This document shows positions 16,720 to 25,719 of a DNA stretch of 32,557 bases, in pieces. Positions within the stretch are counted from its first letter, which is position 1; the number at the start of each line of letters is the position of its first letter. The stretch spans positions 1 to 32,557 of the forward strand of contig CAZJWM010000008.1 in the NCBI GenBank assembly GCA_964549975.1, in the 5' to 3' direction. The notes beneath the pieces are model-generated. The model saw nothing but the letters and a program-made list of their open reading frames with translations, had not been told where the DNA came from and searched no databases. The stretch is from UBA3263 sp964549975 (GTDB lineage Bacteria; Bacteroidota; Bacteroidia; Bacteroidales; Muribaculaceae). A program made the position numbers and the translations under genes.

Positions 16720-19700
16720 ATGAGAATACCATTATTGAGCGCGGCCTTGTGCTGCGCATTGGCAGCCACAGCCACCTCTCTCTCGGGCTACAACTACGGC
16801 TCGGCCTCGGCGCCCGACGGCACCGAATGGCAAGATTGTCAGAATCTGGCCTACAACAAGGAGCAACCTCACGCCTATTTCTTCAACTTCGCCGGCGTGG
16901 AGTCGGCCCTGCGCGTGTTGCCCCAAAACTCCGAATATTATCGCAGCCTCGACGGCACTTGGAAGTTCCACTGGGTGAAAACCCCCGAGGAACGTCCCGC
17001 CAATTTCTATGAGAACAGCTTCGACACCTCCGCTTGGGACGACATCGCCGTGCCCGGCTGCTGGAACGTGCAAGGCATTCAGAAGGATGGCTCGCGCCGC
17101 TACGGCACCCCCATCTACGTGAACCAGCCCGTGCCCTTCTACCACCGAGTGGAAGTGGACGACTGGCGCAAGGGCGTGATGCGCACTCCGCCCACCAACT
17201 GGACCACCTACGACGAACGCAACGAGGTGGGCTCCTACGTGCGCACTTTCACCGTGCCCACCGAGTGGGACGGCCGCCAAGTCTACATCAACTTCGACGG
17301 CGTGGACTCCTTCTTCTATCTCTGGATCAACGGCCGCTACGTGGGCTTCAGCAAAAACTCGCGCAACCTGGCTCAATTCAACATCACGCCCTATCTGGTG
17401 AAGGGCGAAAACCGCGTGGCCGTGGAGGTCTACCGCTATAGCGACGGCTCCTTCTTGGAGAGTCAAGACATGTTTCGTCTGGCCGGCATCTTCCGCAGCA
17501 CCTATCTCACCGCCACCCCCAACGTGCAGATTCAAGACCTGCAGGTGCGCACCTTCGTGCCCGCGAGCGCCGACGGCACCACTGCCGAATCGGCCGTGGT
17601 GCGCATCAACAACACGGTGCGCAACCTCTCCGGCAAGAAGCAGAAAGACCTGTCGGTGGCCTACAGCATCTATCCCGTTGAACTCTACGAAGACGCCACC
17701 GGCGCCATGGTTCAAGCTCCCACCAAGAGCGACCGCGTGACCATCGCCGCCAACGCTTCCGCGACCGACAGCGTGCGCATCACCCTGACCAACCCCAAGC
17801 TCTGGAGCGCTGAAGAGCCCAACCGCTACGTGTTGGTGGCCCAACTCATGGACAAGAGCGGCCGCACGATTGAGACCGTCAGCACCTACTTTGGCGTGCG
17901 CCAAGTGGAAATCCGCCAAACCGCAGCCATCGACGACGAATTCGGCCTGGCCGGACGCTACTTCTACGTCAACAATCGCCCCGTGAAGCTCAAAGGCGTC
18001 AACCGCCACGAGAACGACCTGGCCACCGGCCACACCCTCACCCACGAGCGCATGGAGCAGGAAGTGATGCTCATGAAGCAGGGCAACATCAACCACGTGC
18101 GCAACTCGCACTACAACGACGACCCCTACTGGTATATCCTCGCCGACAAATATGGCATCTATCTGGAAGATGAGGCCAACATCGAAAGCCACGAATACTA
18201 CTACGACAAAGAATCGCTTTCGCACCCCAAAGAGTGGCGCGACGCCCACGTGGCCCGCAACCTCGAAATGGTGCATGCCCACATCAACCACCCCTCCATC
18301 GTGATCTGGTCGCTGGGCAACGAAGCCGGCCCCGGCCACAACTTCGTGGAAGCCTACAACGCCATCAAGGCCTTCGACACCACTCGCCCCGTGCAATATG
18401 AGCGCAACAACGACATCGTGGATATGGGCTCCAACCAATATCCCTCAATCGCTTGGGTGCGCGAAGTGTGCAAGGGCAACTCAAACGTGAAATATCCCTT
18501 CCACATGAGCGAATATGCCCACTCCATGGGCAACGCCGGCGGCAACCTCGAAGACTATTGGAACGCCCTTGAGACCACCAACTTCATCATGGGCGGCGCC
18601 ATCTGGGACTGGGTGGACCAAGCCCTCTGGAACTACACCGCCGACGGCACCCGCTACATGGCCTTTGGCGGCGACTTTGGCGACACGCCCAACAACGGCA
18701 TGTTCTGCATGAACGGCGTGATGCTCCCCGACCTCACCCCCAAGCCCGAATATGCCGAAGTGAAGAAGGTCTATCAAAACGTGGGCGTCACCCCGGTGGA
18801 CATCACCAAGGGTCAGATCCGCGTGTTCAACAAAAACTACTTCACCACCCTCGACGACTACGACATCCACTGGCAGCTCACCCGCAACGGCCAAACCGTT
18901 GAGGAGGGCACCGCAGTGAACCGTCCGCGCATGAGCGTGGCTCCCCGCTCGGCCCAAACCTGGACCGTGCCCTTCAACTACGACGCACTCGACAACTCCG
19001 GCGAATATTTCCTGACGGTGCAATTCGTGCTCAACGCCGACAAGCCCTGGGCCAGCGCCGGCTACGTGCAAATGGAAGAGCAGCTGCCGGTGAAAAACGC
19101 CGGCGAAAAGGCCGCCATCAGCGCCTCGGGCAAGACCTCGCTGAGCTCCACCGCCGCGCTGACCACAGTGAGCGGCGACGGCTGGAAAGTGGAATTCGAC
19201 AACGCCACCGGCTCCATCAACTCGTTGACCTATGGCGGCAAGCAGATGATTACCCCCGGCAACGGCCCCGAGCTGAACGCTCTGCGTGCCCCCACCGACA
19301 ACGACATCTGGTTTATTGGCGGATGGTTTGGCGCCGGACTGCATAACCTCAAGCACCACGCCTCCAACTGCCGCACCCTCAGCCGCGCCGACGGCGCCAC
19401 AGTGGTGAGCTACACCGTGGTGAGCCAGGCTCCCTGCGCCTCCAACATCTCCGGCGGCGGCCTTCAAGCCGACTACGTCATCACCGACGGCCGTGAGTTT
19501 GGCGACGACGACTTCCGCTTCACCACCGAGCAAGTGTGGACCATCTATCCCGACGGCTCCATCGAACTCCAAGCCGCCATCAACTCCAACAACTCATCGG
19601 TGCTCCTGCCTCGCCTGGGCTTCGCCATGACCCTGCCCACGGAACTGGAAAACTACACCTACTATGGCCGCGGCCCGCTGAACAACTTCAACGACCGCTG

Positions 19701-20757
19701 CAACGGCTCCTTCGTGGGCCGCTACACCTCCAAGGTGGCCGACCAATTTGTCAACTTCCCCAAACCCCAAAGCATGAGCAACCGCGAGGGCGTGCGCTGG
19801 GCAGCCCTGACCGACAACTCCGGCAACGGCCTGCAATTCATCGCCACCGACTCGATGAGCGCCTCCGTGCTCCCCTGGGATGAAATGGAACTGACCCTGG
19901 CCAAACACCCCTATCAGCTGCCCAAATCGAAAGGCAACACCCTGCATCTCGACACCAAGATGACCGGCCTGGGCGGCGCAAGCTGCGGCCAAGGCGGCCC
20001 CCTGGCTGAAGATCGCATCTATGCCGATGCCCACAACTTCGGCTTCATCATCCGCCCCGTCACAGCCGCAACCGACCTGCAAGCCAACGCCTCGGTGGCT
20101 GCCGCCGGCGAGCGCCCCATCAGCGTGACCCGCGACAAAGTGGGCACCGTCACCCTGAGCTGCTCCAAGCCCGACGCCAAGATTCTCTATAGAGTCACCC
20201 CCACCGGCGCCAAGAACTCCAAGCGCACCGCTGCCACCACCTACACCGAGCCCTTCGACCTGCGCGAAGGCGGCGTGGTCACCGCATGGGAAGCCTCCGC
20301 ACCGCAGCTCACCGTCAGCGCCACCTACCCCCGTCTGGAAAGCATCCCCGTGGAAGTGATCTTCGCCTCCAGCGAAGAGGGCGGTGAAGGCGACGCCAAA
20401 AACCTGGTCGACGGCGATGTCAATTCCATCTGGCACACCATGTATTCCATCACCGTGGCCCAATATCCCCACTGGGTGGACTTCGACTGCCTGCTGTCCA
20501 AGACCATCAAAGGATTCACCTACCTGCCCCGCCAGAGCGGCGCCAACGGCGACATCAAAGACTGGAAGGTGCAGGTGAGCTCCGACTACAAGACGTGGAC
20601 CGACGTCACCTCCGGCACGTTTGCCAACAACAAGGAGCTCAAACGTGTGGAATTCAGCAAACCCGTCAAAGCCCGCTACGTGCGCTTCACCGCGCTGAGC
20701 AGCCAAAACGGAGCCGACTATGCCAGCGGCGCTGAATTCACCATTCTCGCTGAATAA
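16720..20757 (+). CDS. Secreted GH2 beta-galactosidase with C-terminal binding modules
   Basis: This 1345-residue protein starts with a signal peptide (about 20 residues), so it acts in the periplasm or outside the cell. The order is: GH2 sugar-binding domain (about 70-250), Ig-like domain, TIM barrel (about 400-690), DUF4981-type and beta-gal small-chain domains (to about 1100). The acid/base is Glu535 in GNEAG and the nucleophile Glu598 in MSEYAHSMGN. Two extra modules follow: a chitobiase C-terminal-like domain (about 1110-1180) and a discoidin/F5-8C CBM32-like domain (about 1200-1345, ending ARYVRFTALSSQNG). It probably releases galactose from host or plant glycans. There is no T9SS sorting tail. 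It stands alone, with a repeat block before it and a terminator after it. Other GH2 activities are possible. Confidence 0.93.
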   Translation: MRIPLLSAALCCALAATATSLSGYNYGSASAPDGTEWQDCQNLAYNKEQPHAYFFNFAGVESALRVLPQNSEYYRSLDGTWKFHWVKTPEERPANFYENSFDTSAWDDIAVPGCWNVQGIQKDGSRRYGTPIYVNQPVPFYHRVEVDDWRKGVMRTPPTNWTTYDERNEVGSYVRTFTVPTEWDGRQVYINFDGVDSFFYLWINGRYVGFSKNSRNLAQFNITPYLVKGENRVAVEVYRYSDGSFLESQDMFRLAGIFRSTYLTATPNVQIQDLQVRTFVPASADGTTAESAVVRINNTVRNLSGKKQKDLSVAYSIYPVELYEDATGAMVQAPTKSDRVTIAANASATDSVRITLTNPKLWSAEEPNRYVLVAQLMDKSGRTIETVSTYFGVRQVEIRQTAAIDDEFGLAGRYFYVNNRPVKLKGVNRHENDLATGHTLTHERMEQEVMLMKQGNINHVRNSHYNDDPYWYILADKYGIYLEDEANIESHEYYYDKESLSHPKEWRDAHVARNLEMVHAHINHPSIVIWSLGNEAGPGHNFVEAYNAIKAFDTTRPVQYERNNDIVDMGSNQYPSIAWVREVCKGNSNVKYPFHMSEYAHSMGNAGGNLEDYWNALETTNFIMGGAIWDWVDQALWNYTADGTRYMAFGGDFGDTPNNGMFCMNGVMLPDLTPKPEYAEVKKVYQNVGVTPVDITKGQIRVFNKNYFTTLDDYDIHWQLTRNGQTVEEGTAVNRPRMSVAPRSAQTWTVPFNYDALDNSGEYFLTVQFVLNADKPWASAGYVQMEEQLPVKNAGEKAAISASGKTSLSSTAALTTVSGDGWKVEFDNATGSINSLTYGGKQMITPGNGPELNALRAPTDNDIWFIGGWFGAGLHNLKHHASNCRTLSRADGATVVSYTVVSQAPCASNISGGGLQADYVITDGREFGDDDFRFTTEQVWTIYPDGSIELQAAINSNNSSVLLPRLGFAMTLPTELENYTYYGRGPLNNFNDRCNGSFVGRYTSKVADQFVNFPKPQSMSNREGVRWAALTDNSGNGLQFIATDSMSASVLPWDEMELTLAKHPYQLPKSKGNTLHLDTKMTGLGGASCGQGGPLAEDRIYADAHNFGFIIRPVTAATDLQANASVAAAGERPISVTRDKVGTVTLSCSKPDAKILYRVTPTGAKNSKRTAATTYTEPFDLREGGVVTAWEASAPQLTVSATYPRLESIPVEVIFASSEEGGEGDAKNLVDGDVNSIWHTMYSITVAQYPHWVDFDCLLSKTIKGFTYLPRQSGANGDIKDWKVQVSSDYKTWTDVTSGTFANNKELKRVEFSKPVKARYVRFTALSSQNGADYASGAEFTILAE

Positions 20758-20786
20758 CTCATTATATATTAAGTAAATTTAGCTCG

Positions 20787-20825
20787 CCCGCTCCCGAGCC
20801 GTGAGGCACCGGAGCGGGGTTTTTT
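20787..20825 (+). terminator. Intrinsic terminator after the beta-galactosidase gene
   Basis: CCCGCTCC (20787-20794) pairs perfectly with GGAGCGGG (20811-20818). Six Ts follow at 20820-20825. It lies 30 bases after the stop codon. Confidence 0.85.
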
Positions 20826-20856
20826 GTGGCCGCAAAAAGGGGCAAATGAGCGGTTT

Positions 20857-20888
20857 TTTGGCATTGTGAGAAAAAAGTCGTATATTTG
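20857..20888 (+). promoter_or_regulatory. Promoter of secDF
   Basis: TTTG (20857-20860) and TATATTTG (20881-20888) are separated by 20 bases, a full match to the Bacteroidetes promoter. The start codon lies 97 bases further on, so the mRNA has a leader of roughly 90 bases. Confidence 0.78.
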
Positions 20889-20897
20889 CGCGTATTT

Positions 20898-20916
20898 TCG
20901 GCGTGTTATGCGCCGA
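20898..20916 (+). other. Small hairpin in the secDF leader
   Basis: TCGGCG (20898-20903) and CGCCGA (20911-20916) form a 6-bp stem with a 7-base loop near the predicted 5' end of the mRNA. It may only stabilise the transcript. Confidence 0.4.
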
Positions 20917-20985
20917 CGGATACGATTCACTCCCAAATTCGCAAACAATTAATAAACCATTTAAAACAGTTTTTTAACTCAACAC

Positions 20986-23859
20986 ATGAACAATAAAGGT
21001 TCTCTTGGAAGCATAGTGGCCGGTGTGATTGCCATCTTCCTTGTCCTTATCTGCTTGTTCTATCTGTCGTTCTCATGGAAGGGCGGCCAGATTGAAGATC
21101 AAGGTAAGGAGTATGCCGCGCAAGTGGCCGGTTCGACCGACGACACCAACCCGGTCTACATCTCTTCCTACAAGCACTACATGGATTCAGTGGCCAACGA
21201 ACCCGTCTATCTGGGCTACACCTACGCAGAAGTGCAGCGCTGGGGCGTGGGCCTGGGTCTGGACCTGAAGGGCGGCATGAACGTCACCCTGCAAGTGAAT
21301 ATGGGCGACATGCTCACGTCGATGGTCGACGGTCAGCCCAATGCCACGATGCAGCGTGCCATTGCCGTCACCGACTCCATTGCAAAAGCCCTTCCCGAAA
21401 CGGACTATGTGGAGACCTTCCTCAAGCAGTATAGCACCATCTCGGGCAACCCCAAAGTGGACTTTGCGGTGGTGTTCCCCTCTGTGATTAAAAACAATGG
21501 CACCGACTTTTCATCGGTGGCTTCTCGCCTGAAGTCTGAAGCACAAGACCGCGTGAACACGTCGGCCACTCAGGTGTTGCGCAACCGTATCGACGCCTTC
21601 GGCGTTGTGTCGCCCAACATCCAGGTGCTGCAAGGCAAGCAGGGTCAAATCCTGCTGGAGCTCCCCGGCGTGAAGGAACACGAGCGTGTGCGCGAACTGC
21701 TGCAGCGTTCGGCCAACCTTGAGTTCTACGAAATGTGCATGCTCAAGGATATGGCTCAGTCGCTCACTCGCGCCTTTGAAGCCGACTCCACTCTGCGCAC
21801 CATCCTGGTGCCCGGCCAGCGTGGCGACAGCCCCGTGGTGGGTTACGCTCGCGCCAAGGACAAAGACGCCGTGATGGCCATCTTCAACAGCCCCGCTGTG
21901 AAGGCCATGTTCAGCAACAACATCAAGCTGGCATGGAGCAACAAGGCTCTCGACCCCGCAATGACCAACGGCCAAAAAGACCTCTACGAACTCGTGGCCC
22001 TGAAAGGCCGCTTCAACCCTGCCACCGGCAAGCTTGAGGCCCGTCTGAGCGGCGACTACATCACCGCAGCCAGCGCCGAGTTTGACAACAACCGCAATCG
22101 CAACACCGTCAACATGACCATGAACAGCGAAGGCGCTCGCCTGTGGGCCAACATCACCAAGGAAAACCTTGGCTTGCCCGTGGCCGTGGTGCTCGACGAC
22201 GTGGTCTACTCCTATCCTAACATCAACAGCGTGATTGAGGGCGGCCGCTCGGAAATCACCGGCAACTTCACCGTGCAAGAGGCTCAAGACTTGGCCAACG
22301 TGCTCAAGTCAGGTAAAATGAGCGCCCGCGTGAGCATCATCTCCGACATGGTTGTGGGCCCGAGCCTCGGCGCTCAAGCCATCCACGACGGCATGTGGTC
22401 GTTTGTCATCGCTCTGGTGCTGCTGATGATCTTCATGGTGGCCTTCTACGGTGTGATCCCCGGCCTGACCGCCAACTTGGGTCTGGTGTTGAACATCTTC
22501 TTCACGTTTGGCATTCTGGCGTCGTTCCAGGCAGTGCTCACCCTTTCGGGTATCGCCGGTATCGTGCTCGCTCTGGGTATGGCCGTCGACGCTAACGTGC
22601 TCATCTTCGAGCGCGCCAAAGAAGAGCTCCGCGCCGGCAAGAACGCTCGCACCGCCATCAACGACGGTTATGCCAACGCCTTCTCGGCCATCTTCGACGG
22701 TAACCTCACTTCGGTGATCACCGGCGTGATTCTGCTGCTCTTCGGTTCGGGCCCCATCAAGGGCTTCGCCACCACTCTGATCATCGGCCTCTGCTGCTCG
22801 TTCTTCACCGCCGTCTATCTGACTCGTCTGGTGTTCATCTTCGGCGCCAAGAAGAAAGCGTTTGAAAACCTCACCTTCAGCACCTCGCTGAGCCGCAAGA
22901 TGTTTGTCAACTCCCACTTCGACTTCCTGGGCAAAGCCAAGGCTTCGTTCACAGTTGTGGCCGTTGTGATCGTGGCCATCCTCGTGTCGTTCTTCACCCG
23001 CGGCCTCAGCCAGGGCATCGACTTCAGCGGTGGTCGCAACTACGTTGTGAAATTCGACAAGCCCGTTGACGCACAGATGCTGCGCGACCGCTTGACCCCC
23101 AAATTCCCCGGCAGCACCGTTTCGGTCATCACCATCGAAAATGCCAACCAGGTGCGCGTCTCCACCAACTACAAGATCAACGAAACCGGCTCCGACGTTG
23201 AAAGCGAAATCACAGGCATCCTCTACGATTCGCTGCAAGACCTCATGCCCGGCGTCAGCCCCGAACAGTTCTCCACCACCGACACCGACCATGGCTTGAT
23301 CTCCTCGCAAAAGGTAGGTCCCTCCGTGGCCGACGACATGAAGAACGAAGCCTACGTGGCCGTGACCCTCGCCCTGATTGCCATGTTCCTCTACATCCTG
23401 GTGCGTTTCCGCAACCTGGCCTTCTCCGTGGGCGCCCTTGCTGCCGTGGCCTTCACCGCCTTCGTCATCATCGGCTTCTACAGCTTCTTCTATGGCATCG
23501 TGCCCTTCTCAATGGAAATTGACCAGACGTTTATCGCCGCCATCCTCACCGTCATCGGTTATCAAATCAACGACACCGTGGTGGTGTTCGACCGTGTGCG
23601 CGAAAACATCGGCCTCTATCCCAAACATAGCTTCCGCGAACAAATCAACCAGTCGATCAACCAAACCCTGAGCCGCACCATCATGACCTCCGTGTCGACC
23701 CTGCTGGTTCTGATTTGCATCTTCGTGCTCGGCGGTGAATCCATCCGCGCCTTCATCTTCGCAATGATTTGCGGCGTGGTGATTGGCACGTGTGCCACCA
23801 TCTTCATCGCATCGCCCGTGGCCAACCTGGTTAATCGCAAAAAGCAGGTAGCCGAATAA
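20986..23859 (+). CDS. secDF: Fused protein translocase subunit SecDF
   Basis: SecDF uses the proton gradient to help pull exported proteins through SecYEG. The 957-residue protein is a natural SecD-SecF fusion, as is usual in Bacteroidetes. The SecD half has a first membrane helix at about 8-28, the DLKGG motif at 93-97, a large periplasmic P1 region, and the membrane block with GIVLALGMAVDANVLIFERA. The SecF half opens near residue 640, with DFSGG at 679-683 and a second membrane block containing AAILTVIGYQINDTVVVFDR. It has its own promoter and a terminator behind it, so it is a single-gene unit. Confidence 0.97.
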   Translation: MNNKGSLGSIVAGVIAIFLVLICLFYLSFSWKGGQIEDQGKEYAAQVAGSTDDTNPVYISSYKHYMDSVANEPVYLGYTYAEVQRWGVGLGLDLKGGMNVTLQVNMGDMLTSMVDGQPNATMQRAIAVTDSIAKALPETDYVETFLKQYSTISGNPKVDFAVVFPSVIKNNGTDFSSVASRLKSEAQDRVNTSATQVLRNRIDAFGVVSPNIQVLQGKQGQILLELPGVKEHERVRELLQRSANLEFYEMCMLKDMAQSLTRAFEADSTLRTILVPGQRGDSPVVGYARAKDKDAVMAIFNSPAVKAMFSNNIKLAWSNKALDPAMTNGQKDLYELVALKGRFNPATGKLEARLSGDYITAASAEFDNNRNRNTVNMTMNSEGARLWANITKENLGLPVAVVLDDVVYSYPNINSVIEGGRSEITGNFTVQEAQDLANVLKSGKMSARVSIISDMVVGPSLGAQAIHDGMWSFVIALVLLMIFMVAFYGVIPGLTANLGLVLNIFFTFGILASFQAVLTLSGIAGIVLALGMAVDANVLIFERAKEELRAGKNARTAINDGYANAFSAIFDGNLTSVITGVILLLFGSGPIKGFATTLIIGLCCSFFTAVYLTRLVFIFGAKKKAFENLTFSTSLSRKMFVNSHFDFLGKAKASFTVVAVVIVAILVSFFTRGLSQGIDFSGGRNYVVKFDKPVDAQMLRDRLTPKFPGSTVSVITIENANQVRVSTNYKINETGSDVESEITGILYDSLQDLMPGVSPEQFSTTDTDHGLISSQKVGPSVADDMKNEAYVAVTLALIAMFLYILVRFRNLAFSVGALAAVAFTAFVIIGFYSFFYGIVPFSMEIDQTFIAAILTVIGYQINDTVVVFDRVRENIGLYPKHSFREQINQSINQTLSRTIMTSVSTLLVLICIFVLGGESIRAFIFAMICGVVIGTCATIFIASPVANLVNRKKQVAE

Positions 23860-23890
23860 ACGGCTCCTCCCCCACCTAAAGCCAATCCCA

Positions 23891-23924
23891 AATCGGGGCC
23901 CCGAGATTCGGGACCCCGATTTTC
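23891..23924 (+). terminator. Terminator after secDF
   Basis: Bases 23891-23904 (AATCGGGGCCCCGA) and 23908-23921 form a 14-bp stem with one mismatch and a 3-base loop. A short T-run ends the structure. It lies about 30 bases after the secDF stop. Confidence 0.75.
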
Positions 23925-23944
23925 ATTCTCAAGCCCCAAAAGCA

Positions 23945-24430
23945 ATGAACATACTCATCATCCAACCCCGCAACGCCGCCGAGGCCGCCACAATGGCCCG
24001 CACGGCCCTCAACCAAGGCTACGGCTGGCTGCAGCTGAGCATGCCCGGCGCCCCGGACGAAGCCATCGTGGAGGCCTGCCAAGAGATTATCCCCATGTGC
24101 AAAAAAGCCGACGCAATCCTGGTGATTGAATCGGCCGTAGAGGCCGTGATGACCACCAAAGTGCACGGAGTCTACCTGCGCCGCGGCGACCGCCCGGCCG
24201 CCGAAGTGCGCGAATATCTCGGCCCCCACGCCGTGATAGGCGCCGACGCCTCCTCCCGCGACGAAGTGATGGCCCTGGCCAAAGCCGACGTCGACTACGC
24301 CGGCCTGCCCGATGACTTCACCGCCGAGCAAGTGAACGAAATCGCCGCGGCCCTCGCCGCCTCCGGCGCCGACCTCCACCTCGTGGCCGCCGCCTCCCCC
24401 ACCTCCTTCGAGAGAATTAAGGGAATTTAA
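23945..24430 (+). CDS. Short ThiE-like (TMP synthase/TenI fold) protein
   Basis: The 161-residue protein resembles thiamine phosphate synthase and TenI. The stretch HGVYLRRGDRPAAEVREYLG followed by AVIGADASSRDEVMAL lines up with the ThiE segment DGVHLGQ-D...GP..IIG.S.hs. It is about 50 residues shorter than usual, and the asparagine-aspartate of the substrate site is replaced in ILVIESAVEAV. The usual Gly-rich phosphate-binding end is missing. No other thiamine genes are nearby. It may be a divergent binding or accessory protein rather than an active TMP synthase. It begins 21 bases after the secDF terminator, and no promoter is visible. Confidence 0.75.
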   Translation: MNILIIQPRNAAEAATMARTALNQGYGWLQLSMPGAPDEAIVEACQEIIPMCKKADAILVIESAVEAVMTTKVHGVYLRRGDRPAAEVREYLGPHAVIGADASSRDEVMALAKADVDYAGLPDDFTAEQVNEIAAALAASGADLHLVAAASPTSFERIKGI

Positions 24431-24452
24431 CGTTGGTGTCGCTTATTCTTGC

Positions 24453-24466
24453 ACACCAAAAGGTGT
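24453..24466. promoter_or_regulatory. Palindrome over the recA -7 box
   Basis: ACACC-AAAA-GGTGT is a perfect 5-4-5 inverted repeat whose last base is the first base of the recA -7 box. The position suits a repressor site. The layout is like an SOS box, but the bases are not the known B. subtilis or E. coli LexA sequence. Confidence 0.4.
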
Positions 24467-24473
24467 AACTTTG
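24466..24473 (+). promoter_or_regulatory. Likely -7 box of the recA promoter
   Basis: TAACTTTG matches TAnnTTTG and lies 57 bases upstream of the recA ATG. The -33 region is weak; a TTAT at 24443-24446 is at the right distance but is a poor match. Confidence 0.55.
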
Positions 24474-24530
24474 CATCAGAAACCCAAGCATTATCCAAAT
24501 TATAAACCCTAAAACTCAACAACAAGAATT

Positions 24531-25700
24531 ATGGCAAAAAAAATCACCCCCGCCGCAGCCGCTGCCGATCCCAAAGCAGCCAAGCTCGAAGCCCTGAAGC
24601 AAGCCATGGGCAAGATTGAAAAAAGCTACGGCCGCGGTGCCATCATGAAGATGGGCGACGAAGTTGTGGAGCAAGTCGACGTGGTCCCCACCGGCTCCAT
24701 TGCATTAAACCTGGCATTGGGCGTGGGCGGATATCCGCGAGGCCGAGTAATCGAAATTTTCGGCCCGGAATCATCCGGTAAAACCACCTTGGCCATCCAC
24801 GCCATTGCCGAGGCTCAGAAGGCCGGCGGCATTGCTGCAATCATCGACGCCGAACATGCCTTCGACCGTTTCTATGCCGAAAAACTCGGTGTGGATGTCA
24901 ACTCGCTTTACATTTCGCAACCCGACAACGGCGAGCAAGCTCTGGAGATTGCCGAGCAGCTGATTCGCTCCGCCGCCATCGACGTGCTGGTCATCGACTC
25001 GGTGGCCGCGCTGACTCCCAAGAGCGAAATCGACGGCGAAATGGGCGACCGCAACGTGGGTCTGCAAGCTCGACTGATGAGCCAGGCCATGCGCAAGCTC
25101 ACCGGCACCATCTCACGCACCAAGACCTGCTGCATTTTCATCAACCAGCTTCGCGCCAAAATCGGCCAGATGTTTGGCCCGGCCGAAACCACCACAGGCG
25201 GTAACGCCCTGAAGTTTTACGCCTCGGTGCGTCTGGACATCCGTCCGAGCAGCGCCATCAAGAACGGCGACGAAACCATCGGCCGCTTGACCACGGTGAA
25301 GGTGGTGAAAAACAAGGTGGCACCGCCTTTCAAGAAGTGTGAATTCGACATCATGTTTGGCGAGGGCATCTCCCGCTCGGGCGAAATTCTCGACTTTGCA
25401 TGCAACTATGATATCATCCAGAAGTCGGGCTCATGGTTTAGCTACGACGGCTCCAAGCTCGCTCAGGGCCGCGACGCCGCCAAGGCCGTGATTGCCGACA
25501 ATCCCGAACTGGCCGAAGAGCTCGAAGCCAAAATCATGGAGGCCGTGAAGTCAAACCCCGGCAAGAGCCTCTCCACCCGTGCGCCCAAGTTTAAGCGTCC
25601 CGGCGCCGCCGAGGCCAAGCCCGAAGAGCCCGCCGAGGCTCCTGCCGACGACGCTACCGACGAACTCGACGACGAATTTTCAATCGAAGAAGACGTATAA
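24531..25700 (+). CDS. recA: Recombinase RecA
   Basis: RecA forms filaments on single-stranded DNA, drives homologous recombination and activates the SOS response. The 389-residue protein has Walker A GPESSGKT at 78-85, the Bacteroidetes-type IDAEHAFDRFYAEKLGVD, Walker B VLVIDSVAALTPKSEIDGE, the L2-loop region INQLRAKIGQMFGPAETTTGGNALKFYASVRLDIR, and a long acidic tail (EEPAEAPADDATDELDDE), which in other species limits activity. The first 15 residues are Ala-rich. The ribD gene starts 20 bases later. Confidence 0.98.
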   Translation: MAKKITPAAAAADPKAAKLEALKQAMGKIEKSYGRGAIMKMGDEVVEQVDVVPTGSIALNLALGVGGYPRGRVIEIFGPESSGKTTLAIHAIAEAQKAGGIAAIIDAEHAFDRFYAEKLGVDVNSLYISQPDNGEQALEIAEQLIRSAAIDVLVIDSVAALTPKSEIDGEMGDRNVGLQARLMSQAMRKLTGTISRTKTCCIFINQLRAKIGQMFGPAETTTGGNALKFYASVRLDIRPSSAIKNGDETIGRLTTVKVVKNKVAPPFKKCEFDIMFGEGISRSGEILDFACNYDIIQKSGSWFSYDGSKLAQGRDAAKAVIADNPELAEELEAKIMEAVKSNPGKSLSTRAPKFKRPGAAEAKPEEPAEAPADDATDELDDEFSIEEDV

Positions 25701-25719
25701 ACCTTTAGCAATCCTATAA

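Noticed and set aside
16732..18438. 568-residue open frame antisense to the beta-galactosidase gene
   Set aside because: Low-information sequence rich in Val, Gly and His. It mirrors codon bias in the real gene.
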